Source of the DNA: Jacaranda mimosifolia | Taxonomy: Eukaryota; Streptophyta; Magnoliopsida; Lamiales; Bignoniaceae | DNA: 64,000 nt | Direction of reading: 5' to 3' | Assembly: GCA_018894105.1 (NCBI GenBank) | Contig: CM032131.1 | Span: 460,501 to 524,500, forward strand | Shown: one piece after another, positions 10,599 to 23,149 of the stretch | Position numbering within the stretch: position 1 is the stretch's first letter | How the letters are laid out: each line of letters starts with the position of its first letter | The notes under the pieces: model-generated | Databases searched by the model: none | What the model saw: the letters and a program-made list of their open reading frames with translations, nothing else | Told to the model about the DNA's origin: nothing | Translations under genes and position numbers: made by a program

Positions 10599-11460
10599 AT
10601 GGGAAAGAATCCACTAAGTTTTATCTTGGAAACCAATATACTCATCGGGCCTAACCTCCACGATTGATTAAGAAATCTCAAAATTATTCTTGACTATGAA
10701 AAGAGAACGTATATCTTTATTCAAAGTCTGTTGGACACCGTTGGTGATGATGCCGATGATGAGACATGTGAAGTATTCAGTAAATGGGTAGAAGATGATC
10801 TTCAAACCCGTTACCTCATGATAGCATCAATGTCCAATGAGCTTCAAAAATCTCATGAAAACATGGAGACTGCTTTTGAGATTCACTTGCACTTACAAGA
10901 GTTATACAAGGTGCAATTTAGACATGAGCGCTACTTGTTGTCTAGAGAGCTCTTTAGGACTAGAATGATTGAAGGGGCAAGTCTATGACCATGGCCTTAA
11001 GATGATCAATCTCATTAAGAAGCTAGATCAATTAGATGTGGTAATGGACAATGACCTTTATGTAGAGTTGATCATCTAATCATTACCAAACTCATTTGAC
11101 CAATTCGTTATGAACTTCAACATGCCAAAACCAGAGGTTATAAATAATGAATTGGTTGATATATTGGTGACCACCGAGTCAACTATGAAAAAGGACAAGC
11201 CTTTGATGCTTGCATCCTCCTCCAAGTCTAAAGGCCCTAGGGTCAAGAAGAAGGGAGGTAGAAGAAGAAGAGTTCTTATTTGAAAGGCAAGCAACCATTA
11301 AAGCCCTTCGGATGAGTTAAGAAGAAAAATAAAGAGGACAAGAAAGATGCCACATGTTTCTACTATGGCGATACTAGGCATTGGAAGAGCAATTGTAAGG
11401 AATACCTTGCAACCCTTGGGAAGGGTATGTTGTTTATTGAAGTGCACTTAACCACAAATT
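10599..11460 (+). pseudogene. gag of copia element D (broken)
   Basis: ATG 10599 starts MGKNPLSFILETNILIGPN, followed within the first 25 codons by a stop. 10731-10988 is the open centre of a UBN2-type copia gag (ASMSNELQKSHENMETAFEI, LSRELFRTRM). A CCHC zinc knuckle follows near 11350-11400 (CFYYGDTRHWKSNCK). It would bind element RNA and form the capsid. Stops and frame shifts make it a pseudogene. Confidence 0.75.
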
Positions 11461-11860
11461 CTTTTTCATAGGTATTTGATACCTCATGTTGTTCTCACAT
11501 TTGTAATTTTTTATAGGGATGGAAAGACGAATGATGCTTAATGATGGGGATATAATCCTCCGCCTTAGAAATGGCGCAAAGGTTACAGCCAAAATTGAAG
11601 GCATAGTCAAGCTAGACTTGGGAAATTCTTACATTGCATTAGATCCTTGCTTTTAGGTACCTAATCTTGTTAAGAACATTATTTCAATTCATATCCTAGA
11701 CAATCAAGGATATGAATCTATTGGCGATGGAAAATTGAAAGCAATAAAGAATTGGTTCTTTAATTGTATGTGATACTTTAAATAATAGATCATACATATT
11801 AGACTCACAACCATCACTTATGCATATCTAAATCAACAAAAGAAAAATAAATAGCTAAGA
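11461..11860 (+). pseudogene. Protease and pre-integrase region of copia element D
   Basis: The protease active-site block reads VFDTSCCSHICN near 11470-11505, where the family consensus has DTG; the Gly is lost. Downstream, AKVTAKIEGIVKLDLGN and later fragments match the copia protease/pre-integrase stretch in E and F. There are several stops. Confidence 0.65.
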
Positions 11861-12758
11861 AAGTGCCACTTTGTGGCATGCTAGACTTGAATATATTTCA
11901 AAAAATAGGATGAACAAGATAGACGCCATCGAAGCATTAAATGTTAGTGGCATAGAGGATCTTCCTATTTGTGAATCCTATTTAAAAGGAAAAATGACAA
12001 AGATTCCTTTTGTAAGACAAATAGAGAGAACCACAAGTCCTTTAGATTTGATCCATATGAACGTTTGTGGGCTACTAAGAGTTAGTACATGAGAAGGCTA
12101 TTCTTACTTTATTACACTGATGATTGCACTCGGTTCGGACGTGTGTATCTTATGAAGTACAAGTCCGAAGCTTTTGAAAAGTTCGAGGAGTATAGGAATG
12201 AAGTAGAAAAGCAACAAGGACTTAGTATTAAAGCTCCTCAATCAGATCGAGGGGAATACTTAAGTACCAATTTCTTGGATTATCTAAAAGAGAGTGGGAT
12301 TCTCTCACAATGGACTCCACCCCGCACACCACAACATAATGGGGTAGTTGAAAAAAGAAACCGTACCTTGATAGACATAGTACATTCCATCATGAGCTTT
12401 ACTGTTGTACCTATCTCCTTTTGGGGATTCACCTTAACAACAACGCCAAAGATACTTAATATAATCTTCAAAGTCAGTGCCAAAGACACTAAATGAGATG
12501 TGGTATGACAAAGCACCATCTTATTCTTATCTAAGAGTTTGGGGGTCTCCCGCATACGTCAAGAGACTAGTAGGAGACAAGTTGGATGCGAGATCCACTT
12601 TGTGCAAGTTTGTGGGATATCAAAAAGAGTCTTTGGGTTATTATTTTTATGATCCTTGGAACCAAAAGTGATTGTTTCGAGGAGCACCACCTTTTTGGAA
12701 AAAGAGTTTCTATTGGATAGAAAAGACATTATCATTGAACTTGATGAAGTTCAAGATG
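11861..12758 (+). pseudogene. Integrase (N-terminal and core) of copia element D
   Basis: 11871-12092 covers the zinc-binding LWHARLEYISKNRM start and the CESYLKGKMTKIPF block, then DLIHMNVCG, where the first catalytic Asp of the family (DLIHTDVCG) is Asn. 12089-12496 and 12477-12671 carry the rest of the core and the copia-type WGSPAYVKR and FVGYQKESLGYYFYDP blocks. The reading frame shifts twice. Element E interrupts it after 12758. Confidence 0.75.
12754..12758. repeat. Target site duplication of element E, left copy (AGATG)
   Basis: AGATG just before the LTR start (TGTAAGCACGAG). The same five bases follow the right LTR at 23046-23050. Confidence 0.85.
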
Positions 12759-14998
12759 TGTAAGCACGAGTAACATTAGGGATCCATAAATCAAAACTTC
12801 ATAAGCTTTAAATAACTAAGCTCTTCAAGCGACCAAGGATATACTCATGCTATAGATCTGGATTAGGAAGAAGAATTACCTCTTGTAGCTCAAAATAAGG
12901 AGAAAATCAACTCTCTCTCTTAGATCTAGAAACTGTCTGGAATTGGCACAGCGGAAGGCGACAACCTTTTCCCTTGTTATACTGCTCCAAAAATCACCAA
13001 ATTAAATATGGAACACCTACACACACTGATGAAGCTACTATGAAAAATTGGAGCAAAAAATCCTTTTGGGTCACTCCAGAAAAAATCTCCAATCTGGAGC
13101 TACTGCAGTGGATCTCTAAAAACCAACAAGTCAATAGCCTTGCTTCCATTGATATGATCCACACCCCAATCATTCTTCCAATTTCCCCTTACTAGAATCT
13201 GGATTTAGAGAGGAAAAAATGAGGTAGAGGAGGCCGATTTTCAAGTTGGGAAGAAGATGGAATGCAAAACTCAACACATGATGCAATGCATGGAGCGAGA
13301 GTTTTTGGAGAGAATGCAAAGAATCTTATCTTCACACTTTTCAGCAATGTATATTTTTGAATTTGCTCACCCTCTATATCTATATATAGAGGGTGGAAGG
13401 TGTGATGCTAGTTGGCATCACACCTTTCTCAAGGTGACCGCCCAAGTGGCATGCCAAGTTGGCAAATTCAAATTCAAGTCAAAATTGAATTTCATGTGCA
13501 TTTCAATTACATTTGGAATCTAATTCCAAATTAATTAAGATGCTAATTTAAATGAACACTTCATTTAAATTTTCCCTCCAAAAAATATTCTTCCCATTAA
13601 TTAAATTAAACACTTTAATTTAAATAATTATCCTTTGATTTAACTCATAAATCAAACAAGCCTAACTCTTAAGCTTAAACTAGTCAATTTAGATCTTTAA
13701 GTCAACTTGACCAATTGATGGTTTATATGGTACCAAATAATTAACTCTTTAATTATTGGTCCAATTTAACTCTTTAAATTAGTTGATTAATTTAACTCTT
13801 AAATTAATCAAACCAAAATTGACTGTTAAATTAGTTCCTTGAAAATCGATCACCAAAGGGTGAATATTTCTAATATTTAGAAAATTGCTCTGCCAATCCT
13901 AGGAAGCTAATTGGTTTTGTGTGTCACCCAATAGATTTTACTATTCATTGGACATAGGCTCGCAACTCTTTGTGACTTTTGAATATCTTATATTCATTTT
14001 AGTTTAAAACTCCTTTTAAACTAATCAACTCAATTTAGTTAATCTCATTAATTGAAGAGTAACCAATCTCCATGGTCGATGTCCAACCTCAAGCCCATGG
14101 AGCCCAACTAATTGGCCAAAATGAATATTTTGGAGAACCATTATAGATCTATCGTACCATGCAAATACGGTCCTTCTGTCTCCTATCTCCTAAAAAAGGC
14201 ATAAGGCAAGATATTTGTTGGCTCCCTAATAGCGTCGATACTATGTCTCTATTCTTAATATTCAATTCCCTTGTGTGACTCACCTTTGGAAAACTCCTTT
14301 TCCAAATTATCACACCACCCTGCGCAAGGATTTCTTGGAATCGATCATTATAGAACACATAGGAGATACACTCGCCCTTCACAAAAGCAAGGAGTCAGAT
14401 TCATCTACGATCTCACAAACCTCCATACCAAATAGCTCATACCCAATCTCAACCTAAAAGACCGGCTAAGTGGTTAAGGAAGAGTCAAAGCATGAGGACC
14501 AAATACAAGGTTACCATGGATCCTCAGGTTAGAGGACTAATAATATACACTAGCGTAAGTGGGAGAATTAACTACTACTGACTTGCCACTACGGCTATCT
14601 AGTGGAATATCTGCTGGGTCTTCAGTGCCTTATTTTCTAACAAGCACCTACTAATATGCACCCGTATCTCATACAATTGATCATGGAACGAAACAATATC
14701 AAACTCTTGGATTTATGCATCGTTAGTACAAGTCTATCCAGATCTTAAATGCCCTATCTCATAAGATCCCATGACTTGAAAGATTTAAAATCACGACCGT
14801 GTGAGACTTATTCCATGGTTATCAAACCAAGTCCCATAGTCATATATGATCTAAGGGCTTTATGCAAATACGAGTGAAGTAATAAAGAGCATAAAATGAA
14901 GATGACCATATAAAGAATATCATTCAATTAAGATTGTTTTACAAGGAAATAGCTTTTACAAAGCCAATCTAATTGGCTTGCTAGGCACTATTCCAATT
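12759..14998 (-). repeat. 3' LTR of element E (about 2.24 kb)
   Basis: It runs on plus from TGTAAGCACGAG to GGCACTATTCCAATT and aligns along its length to 20837-23045, 28798-30914 and 41850-44066. On the minus strand it should start TGTTGGAATAG; here the first two bases are changed. It holds long runs of alternating TTAATTTAA-type sequence (13500-13830) and a short palindromic CTATATCTATATATAGAG at 13373-13391. Confidence 0.9.
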
Positions 14999-15018
14999 AT
15001 CTTCCACTTGCTCTAAAG
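14999..15018 (-). other. Polypurine tract of element E
   Basis: The minus strand reads AGCAAGTGGAAGATA directly before the 3' LTR. It is the counterpart of AGGGCAAGTGGGACAT in element D. It primes plus-strand DNA synthesis in LTR retrotransposons. Confidence 0.65.
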
Positions 15019-15485
15019 CCAATGTCCCATGGCCTTGAGATCCATTTTCTTAAGATGTTCTTCAAAGACCTTTTGTGTTAGGGGTTTAGTCAGTGGATCT
15101 GCTATATTCTCTTTCGAGGCAACTTTCTCCACTCGAATGTCACCTCTGTCAATGATCTTCTGGATCAAATGATATCACCTCAAAATTTGCTTGGATTTCT
15201 GATGAGATCTTGGCTTTTTGGCTTGCGCCACTGCCCCGGTGTTATCTAATAGACAACCACTGGCTTAGCAATGCTAGGCACTACATTCAACTCTTAAATG
15301 AAGTTCTTTATCCAAACACTTTCCTTTGCAGCTTTCGAAGCCGCAATGTATTCTGCTTCAGTGGTGGAATCGGCCATGGTGTCTTGTTTGGAACTTTTCC
15401 AACTCACCATGCCGCTATTGAGGCAAAATATAAATTCATAAGTGGATTTGAGGTCATCTACATTAGATTGGAAACTTGAATCCAA
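15015..15485 (-). pseudogene. RNase H of copia element E
   Basis: 15294-15485 reads SWKSSKQDTMADSTTEAEYI and AASKAAKESVWIKNFI, the copia RNase H signature with the STTEAEY motif. The C-terminal part towards 15015 is in other frames and ends in a conserved MDLKAMGHWL-stop. It is a broken copy. Confidence 0.75.
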
Positions 15486-16560
15486 AACCCCTCTAGTTTC
15501 AATTCTCCATTGCCATATATTAAAAACAAGTCCATAGTCCTTATCAAGTACTTAAGGACTGCTTTCACGACTGTCCAGTGACTCTGACTGGGACTGGATT
15601 GGAACTTATTTGTAACACTTAGTGAGTGTGCCACATCCGGTCTTATATATTGAACTGTATACATTATGCTACCTATATTGGAGGCATAAGGTATGTGGGA
15701 CATCTTTCGTTTTTCTTCCTCTTTCTTGGGGACCATAGACGTGAAGAGACGAATGCCATGTCCTATAGGAAGAAATCCCTTCTTGGATTCTTCCATACTA
15801 AACCTCTTTAGTATCTTGTTAATATACGGGTTTTAGGAAAGCCCCAGCATCCTCTTAGATCTATCCCTATAGATACATATTCCTAATATGTAGGATGCTT
15901 CTCCCAAATCCTTCATGGAGAATTGTGTAGATAACCACGCTTTAATACACTCTAACATTCATACCTTATTCCCAATGAGAAGGATGTCATCAACATAAAG
16001 TACAATAAACTATACACAACTCCCACTAGCCTTCTTATAAACATACGGTTCATACACATTTTTGACAAAGCCAAACAATTTGACTGTTTTGTCAAAACGT
16101 ATGTTCCAACTTTGGGATGCTTGTTTGAGTCTATAAATGGATCTCCGGAGTTTCAAACCTTTTGCTCACTCCCCTTGGATGTAAAACCTTATGGTTGCTC
16201 CATATAAATTTCTTCTTCAATGTCTCCACTGAGGAAAGCGGTTTTCACATCCATTTGCTATATCTCATAGTCATAATATGTGGCTATGGCAAGAAAAATC
16301 CAAATAGACTTATGCATTACAGTCGGTGAAAAGGTCTCCTCGAAATCGATACCAAGTATTTAAGCATAACCCTTTGCCACTAGTCGCCTCTTAAAAGTCA
16401 CCACTTCTCCATCTACTCCAAGCTTTCGCTTATAGATCCATTTGGAACCAACAAAAAGTATTCCCTTCGATGAATCTACCAAGGTCCATACTTTGTTTGA
16501 GTACATGGAGTCCATTTTAGATCTCATGGATTTAAGCTAACATCCTGAATCTATATCCAA
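15458..16560 (-). pseudogene. Reverse transcriptase of copia element E
   Basis: The catalytic box YVDDILLIGN is intact on the minus strand at about 15969-16001. 15458-15796 carries the C-terminal IPYASNIGSIMYTVQYIRPD block. The N-terminal KWIYK block lies near 16430 (complement of CTTATAGATCCATTTGG). Frames are interrupted several times. Confidence 0.75.
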
Positions 16561-16680
16561 CATAGCTTCCTCATAGATCTTCGGATTATTATCAGATTGG
16601 CCCGTCTTATGAAGAAATCCGAACCTTTCAAGTTGCTTCTTGATTCGGTTTGACCTTCTTAGAGATTGTGTGTAAGGCCC

Positions 16681-17546
16681 TTATTGCTCATTTGTTTCCA
16701 TCGCTTGTGGGATTTGTAGACCATCTTTAACTTCATCAAGTTCAACGACAATGCCATTTCTATCTAATAGAAATTCATTTTCCAAAAAGTGGGAGTTCCT
16801 TGAAACAAACACCTTTTGTTTCGAGTGATCATAGAAATAGTAATCCAAAGACTCTCTTGGGTATCCCACAAACTTGTATAGGTGGATCTACTATCTAACT
16901 TATCTCCCACTATCCGCTTACGTAAGTAGAGATCCCCAAACTTTAAGATAATTGTAAGAGGGTGCATTGCCATATCTTATATGGTGTTTTTGGCACCGAC
17001 TTAGATGGTACTATATTTAGTAGCATCGCCGCAGTATGTAGGGCATATCCCCAAATGGATATGGGCACATTGAAAAAGCTCATCATGGAACGTACCATGT
17101 CCAATAAAGTGCGATTTCTCATTCGACTACTCCATTATTTTGGGGTATGCCGAGTGGAGTCCATTGAGAGAGAATCCTATTTTCCTTTAGATAATTCAAG
17201 AATTCGGTGCTCAAGTATTTTTCTCCTCGATCCAATCGAAGAGCTTAATACTTAGCCCTAGTGCTTTTCCACTTCACTCCTATACTCTTTGATACTTCAT
17301 AAGAAACGCATGTTCGAACTGACTATAGTCATTGGTGAAGGTGATGAAGTAGAAATAGCCTCCTCTCCTACTGGCTCTTAGTGGTCTATAAACATTCGTA
17401 TGGATCAAATCCAAGATACTTGTGGAGCGCTCCATTTGTCCTACAAAAGGAGCTTTGGTTATTTTTCCCTTTAAACAAGATTCACAAGTAGGAAAGTCCT
17501 CAATGCCACTAACATTTAGTGTTTTGAGAGATTCTAATTTGCTCAT
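16681..17546 (-). pseudogene. Integrase of copia element E
   Basis: 17280-17546 holds CESCLKGKITKAPFVGQMER and DLIHTNVYRPLRASRRGG. The first catalytic Asp position is Asn (AAT). 16681-16973 holds the copia C-terminal block, with ESLDYYFYDHSKQKVFVSRN. The central core is in broken frames. Confidence 0.75.
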
Positions 17547-17553
17547 CCTATTC

Positions 17554-18020
17554 TTAGAGATATGGCCAAGTCTTGCATGCCAAAGAATGGCATCTTCTTG
17601 GTATATGTAATTTTCTTTTACTTGATTGAATGTGTATTAGAGAAAGTTGAGAATCAAATATGTACAATCCATTTATTAACGTACCTCGAGCAATCAAAGA
17701 ACTATTCTTTAATGCCTTCAACTTCCCATTCGATATAGAAAAATCAAATCCTTCATTATCAAGAATGGGAATTGAAATAATATTCTTCACAAGATGGGGT
17801 AGATAATAAACAGGATCAAGTATAATGCAAGCATTCCCCAAGTCCAACTTGATAACATCTTGGAAAGTGGCCACAACTCTTGCTCCATTTCTTAAGCGGA
17901 GGATCATATCCCCTTCATGAAGACTCTTTCTTATTTCCATCCCCTGTAACGAATTACAAAGGTGAGAACTGCATGTGGTATCAAATACCTATGTGGAAGA
18001 ATTAGTCATCATGTGTACTT
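17554..18020 (-). pseudogene. Protease and pre-integrase region of element E
   Basis: 17554-17940 is open and reads LGNACIILDPVYYLPHLVKN, typical of the copia stretch between protease and integrase. The protease active site upstream reads VFDTTCSSHLCN, with the Gly of DTG lost. Confidence 0.65.
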
Positions 18021-18054
18021 TAATAAAGTACATACACTTCTCAGGTTGCAAAGT

Positions 18055-18853
18055 AAGCTTTGCAATTTCTTTTCTAATGCCCCTTTTCACTACAATGGAA
18101 ACAACTAGCTTCAATTCTAACCTTCTTCTTAACCCTCCCAAAAGTCTTCTTGAGTTACTTTCCTTTCAAGGAAGAACTTTTCTTCCTCTTACCTACCTTT
18201 TTAGGACCCCTAGGGGCCTTAGACTTGGAGAAAGATGCAAGCATAAGGGGCTTCTCTTTTCTCATAGTAGCCTTCGTGGTCACAAGCATATTGATCAATT
18301 CGTTAATCGTAACATCTTGGTTGGATATATTGAAGTTCATAACGAATTGATTATATAATGGTGGCAATTACTGTAGGATCAAATCCACGTAAAGGTCATT
18401 GTCCATAACCACATCTAACTATCCAAGCTTCTCGATGAGTCCAATCATCTTGAGGCCATGATCTTGGACATTGGACTTTTCACTCATTCTTGTCCTAAAG
18501 AGCTCTTTAGACAAATCGAACCTTTCGTGTCTACTTTGTACACCATACAACTTTTGCAAGTGTTCATAGATCTCTCGAGCATATTTCATATGCTCATGAG
18601 TCTTTTGGAGCTTGTTAGACATGGATGCCATCATGACACACCTTATTTGTAGATCATCATCTACAAATTTTGTGATCATTCCACATTATGCATCGGTGGT
18701 GTCATCACCAAGTGAGTCCACGGGACTTTGATCAAGGACGTAAGTCTATTTTTCAGAGTCAAGAATGATTTTAAGGTTTCTTAACCAATCTTGGAAGTTC
18801 GGCCCAGCTAGTTTATTAGTTTCCAAAATAGATGCGAGTGGATTTTTAGCCAT
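18055..18853 (-). pseudogene. gag of copia element E
   Basis: ATG at 18853 gives MAKNPLASILETNKLAGPNF. 18419-18679 is the UBN2-type core (VDDDLQIRCVMMASMSNKLQ). 18155-18367 is the basic linker (KKVGKRKKSSSLKGK). A CCHC knuckle at about 18060-18110 reads CFHCSEKGH, then a stop, then KRNCK. At least four in-frame stops are seen, mostly of the TGG-to-TAG or CAA-to-TAA type. Confidence 0.8.
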
Positions 18854-20822
18854 TTTGTTTGAAGATTTAGAAAATTTACAAGAGGCGAAAAAGGAATATA
18901 AGCATGTGATTGAGTTTATATTAAAAACATGTTCATAGGCTTTCAAGCATGTTTTCCTCCCACTATTTTATCAAATTCTTCACCCCCTAAAAGAATTTAG
19001 GAAATCATATTGCCTAGTGAGAATCAAGATCCCAAAGACTTGCAAGTAGACCCCCGTAACTAAGTGTCATCCACAAGTAATTCAAGAGTAAGCAACTTTT
19101 GCTAATTGCATCTCATGCAACTCTTGATATATTTTGCCTCACTTTTCACATAGACCCACATAACCCTGCACTATCTATGATACTAAGTGTTAAGTCTAAC
19201 CTACAAATTAATCTTTGACTCAAGATGGGCACCACAGTATTCCCCATAACTGAGTGCCAATATGTGGGCGTTCCCAAGTCAAAGTGCATCTAATGCTAAC
19301 TATATGCTCATAGCTTTCTTCCTAAGTGTGACCCCCTTAACCGAGTGCCATCACACAAAATCAGTGGCATCGTCATGGCATATACTATTGGTAGAAGGTT
19401 TGGATTAATTTAAACTCTTTTAATTTATATCCATTTGGACTTAATATTAGAAAAAACACTTAGAAATTCTAAGTGGAGGAATTTTACTTGCAAAGATCTC
19501 ATCATTTTATCTTCTTATTTAGGTTTTCTATACCCTAAACATGCATCTCATACATCAATATGATATGGAAAGCGTAAATAAGTAAATGTGCCTAGTATAC
19601 TCCTAGGGTGGGATAACCATGAGCCTAACCAAGTGTTACACTTAGAGCCATAGGTGCATCACCTAGTTGATTTTAGGTGGGTTGATTAAATCTAGTTATT
19701 ACATAAGTGTATCCTATACATTCATGGGTTTTCAAAAGTCTCCATGCCTCCGGAGGTCTCCATTGCTACATGCAATAATTATATGAATAGGAAATCCTCA
19801 CTCCTAGTGATTTTACTCTCATAACATTTACAAGGTAGAATTTAAGAGACATGCAAGTGTCAATTTAATACAACCCATTTCAACAACTTGAAACAAATAA
19901 AATCAATATTAAAGGCTCATGATCATCCCTATTGATTCATCATTCATTCAATAATTAAATGAACAATAAATAAATCTAGAATTAACAGTTAATTCTAACA
20001 ATTAAATGCTTATCTTATAAACAAATAATTGAACAAGCATAACATTTATGCCATGAGTTGGAGATTAACTTTAACTAGATTTTAAAAGCAATTAAAAATA
20101 TCAAACATAATTTTGAGGACTTGCACAACACTTGTGCATCCATAATACACGATTTAATGCCATTTCTAGCCACTCAAGGAATTAATAAAGAGCTTAAAGC
20201 CTACCCAAACCAAAACTGGGCACTGTTGGCTGAGCTTGGCACATGGCTAGACAGTAGCTCTTGACCACTGCCCGGCCAGTTTGCACCAAAGCTACCGGCA
20301 GCCCCTGTTTTGAGGTCAAAAGCTAGTCAAACCTATTTTTAGCTCAACTTTTGTGCACTAAAAATTGTAGAACACTTTCTAGACATTAAATCACACATTA
20401 TGGACCAATTTCCAAATTTAAAACTCCTTTTAAAGCTGAAAATTAAAGTGCTCAATCATACTTCAAAAATTGAAGTTTATGTGAGAATCAAATTCTCTAA
20501 AAACCTCCAATCAAACTCCAATCTCATTGGATCAAAAAATGACCAAAACACTTTTGATCAATCAACAACATGCTATATCATTATATAACATCCATTAGTG
20601 CCAAATCAACATTCAACATTAATAACTACGAATTGAAACATACTAAAACATAAATCAACACTTAAATCACATAAAAGCATGCTTTCAATTAATCAAGCAA
20701 TAGAGCCACAAGCATCATCAACCAAACACTCCAATCCATTACTTGGATCAAGTATTTGGTGATATTGATCAATTCATCACATCAATCAATCAATCAATAA
20801 TCCAAAACATAGCATGAAATAG
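18854..20822 (-). other. Leader of copia element E
   Basis: About 2 kb between primer-binding site and gag with no supported gene. It aligns to the leaders of F (26817-28783) and G (30915-31871 plus 41109-41835). It is AT-rich with the recurrent block TTGCCTCACTTTTCACATAG. An RNA packaging or translation role is only a guess. Confidence 0.65.
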
Positions 20823-20836
20823 GCTCCAATACCACT
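20823..20836 (-). other. Primer-binding site of element E (tRNA-iMet type)
   Basis: The minus strand reads AGTGGTATTGGAGC next to the 5' LTR. The plant initiator tRNA-Met end gives TGGTATCAGAGC, so this is the standard copia primer with small changes. Confidence 0.75.
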
Positions 20837-23045
20837 TGTAAGCAAGAGCAGCGCTATGATCCATAAATCAAAACTTCACAAGCTTGAAAATAACTAAGCT
20901 ACTAAGCAACCAAGGATATTGTCATGCTATAGATCTGGATTAGGAAGAAGAATGACCTCTTGTAGCTCAAAACAAGGAGAAAATCAACTATCTCTCTCGG
21001 ATCCAGAAACTGTTTGGAATCGGCACAGCGAAAGGGCGGCAACCTTTGCCCCAGTTATACTACTCCAAAAATCACCAAATTAAATCTGAAACCCCTAAAC
21101 ACATTGAGGAAGCTATTGTAAAAAGTTGGATGAAAAAATCCATCTGGATCGCTCCAGAAAAAAATGCCAATCTGGAGCTACTGCTGTGGATCTCCAAAAA
21201 TAAGCAGGTCAATCGCCTTGCCTCTATTGATATGATCCACACCCCAATCATTCTTCCAATTTCCCCTAACTAGAAGCTGGAGTTAGAGAGGATAAAATGA
21301 GATAGAGGAGGCTGCAAGAAGAAGGAATGTAAAGCTCAACACATGATGCCATGCATGGAGAAAGAGAGTTTTTGGAGGGAATGTAAAGAATCTAATCTTC
21401 ACACTTTTTAGCAATGTATATTTTTTAATTTGCTCACCCTATATATCTATATATAGAGGCATCACACCTTCCTCAAGGTGACCGTCCAAGTGGCATGCCA
21501 AGTTGACAAATTCAAATTCAAGCCTTACTTGAATTTCATGTGCATTTCAATTACATTTGAAATCTAATTCTAAATTAATTAAGATGCTAATTTAAATGAA
21601 CACATCATTTAAATTTTCCCTCCAAAAAATATTCTTTCCATTAATTAAATTAAATACTTTAATTTAATTAATTATCCTTTAATTTAATCTTAAATCAAAC
21701 AAGCTTAACTCTTAAGCTTGAACTAGTCAACTTAATTCTTTAAGTCAACTTGACCAATTGATGGTTAATATGGCACCAAATAATTAACTCCTTAATTATT
21801 GGTGTAATTTAACTCTTTAAATTAGTTGATTAATTAATTTAACACTTAAATTAATCAAACCAAAATTGACTGTTAAATTGGTTCTTTGAAAATCGATCAC
21901 CAAAGGGTGAATATTTTTAACATTTAGAAAATTGCTCTACCTATTATGGAAGCTAATTGGTTTTGTGTGTGACCTAATAGATTCTATCATTCATTGGACA
22001 TGGGCTCACAACTCTTTGTGACTTTTGAATATCTTATATTCATTTTAGTTTAAAATTCCTTTAAACTGATTGACTCAATTAAATTAATCTCATTAATTAA
22101 AGAGTACCCAATCTCCATGGTCGATGTCCAACCTCAAGCTTATGGAGCCCAACTAACTGGCCAAAATGAATATTCTGGAGAACTATTATAACTTTGTGCG
22201 TACCATGCAAATATGGTCCTTCCGTCTCGATCTCACAAAAGAGGCTTAGGGCAAGATATTTACCAGCTCCCTAATAGCCTTGATACTATGTCTCTATTCT
22301 TAATGTTCGACTCTCTTGTGTGACCTCACATTTGGAAAATTCCTTTTCCAAATTATCACACTACCTTGCGCAAGGATTTCTTAGAATCGATCATTATAGA
22401 ACACATAAGAGATGCATTCACCCTTCACAAAAGCGAGGAGTCGGATTCCATCTTGGATCTCACAAACCTCTATGCCAAGTAGCTCATACCCAATCTCAAC
22501 CCGAAAGATCCGCTAAGTGGTTAAGAAAGAGTCAAAGCATGAATACCAGACACAAGGTTACTATGGATCATCAGGTCAGAGGACCAATAATATAAACCAG
22601 CATAAGCGAGAGAATTAACCACTATTGAATTGCCACTATGACTATCTGGTGGATTCTGAAGTGGGTCTTCAATGCCATGTTCTCTAATAAGCACCCACTA
22701 ACATGTATATGTATCTCATACAGTTGCTCATGGAATGGAGCAATATCCAACTCTTAGATTTAAGCATCGTTAGTGCAAGTCTATCCGGATCTTAGATGTC
22801 CTGTCTCATAAGATTCTATGACTTGAAAGATTGATGATCACGACCGTGTAAGACTTATTTCATGGTCATCGAACCAAGTCCCATAGTTATCTATGATCTA
22901 AGGGCTTCATCCAAATACAAGAGAAGTAATAAAGAGCATAAGATGAAGATGGTCATATAAAGAATATCATTCAATCAAGATTGTTTTACAAGGAAATAAC
23001 TTTTACAAGGTCAATTTAATTGGCTTGCCAGGCACTATTCCAATA
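20837..23045 (-). repeat. 5' LTR of element E (about 2.21 kb)
   Basis: From TGTAAGCAAGAGCAGCG to GGCACTATTCCAATA. It is paired with 12759-14998 and differs by scattered substitutions and short gaps. Confidence 0.9.
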
Positions 23046-23050
23046 AGATG
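23046..23050. repeat. Target site duplication of element E, right copy (AGATG)
   Basis: Five bases after the right LTR, identical to 12754-12758. Element D's sequence resumes here. Confidence 0.85.
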
Positions 23051-23149
23051 ATCATATTATCCCATAAGCGATAGATACAATAGAGCATCCCGAGCATAGC
23101 ACACAACCGTAGAAGGCCAGATCGAATCAAGAAGCAACCTAAAAGGCTC

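Larger units (their letters stand above)
9751..12758 (+). mobile_element. Ty1/copia element D, 5' portion
   Basis: A plus-strand copia element, cut on the left by element B and on the right by element E. It contains part of the leader (9751-10598), gag, protease and the first part of integrase. It continues at 23046 after E with reverse transcriptase, RNase H and a truncated 3' LTR. It belongs to the same family as E, F and G, since leader, gag and LTR all align by eye. Confidence 0.85.
12759..23045 (-). mobile_element. Complete Ty1/copia element E inserted in element D
   Basis: A 10.3-kb element on the minus strand, with LTRs at 20837-23045 (5') and 12759-14998 (3'), a tRNA-iMet primer-binding site, a leader of about 2 kb, and gag, protease, integrase, reverse transcriptase and RNase H in copia order. 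The AGATG target duplications match on both sides, and D's integrase and reverse transcriptase rejoin across it. All coding parts carry stops. The ~2.2 kb LTRs are long for copia. Confidence 0.92.
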
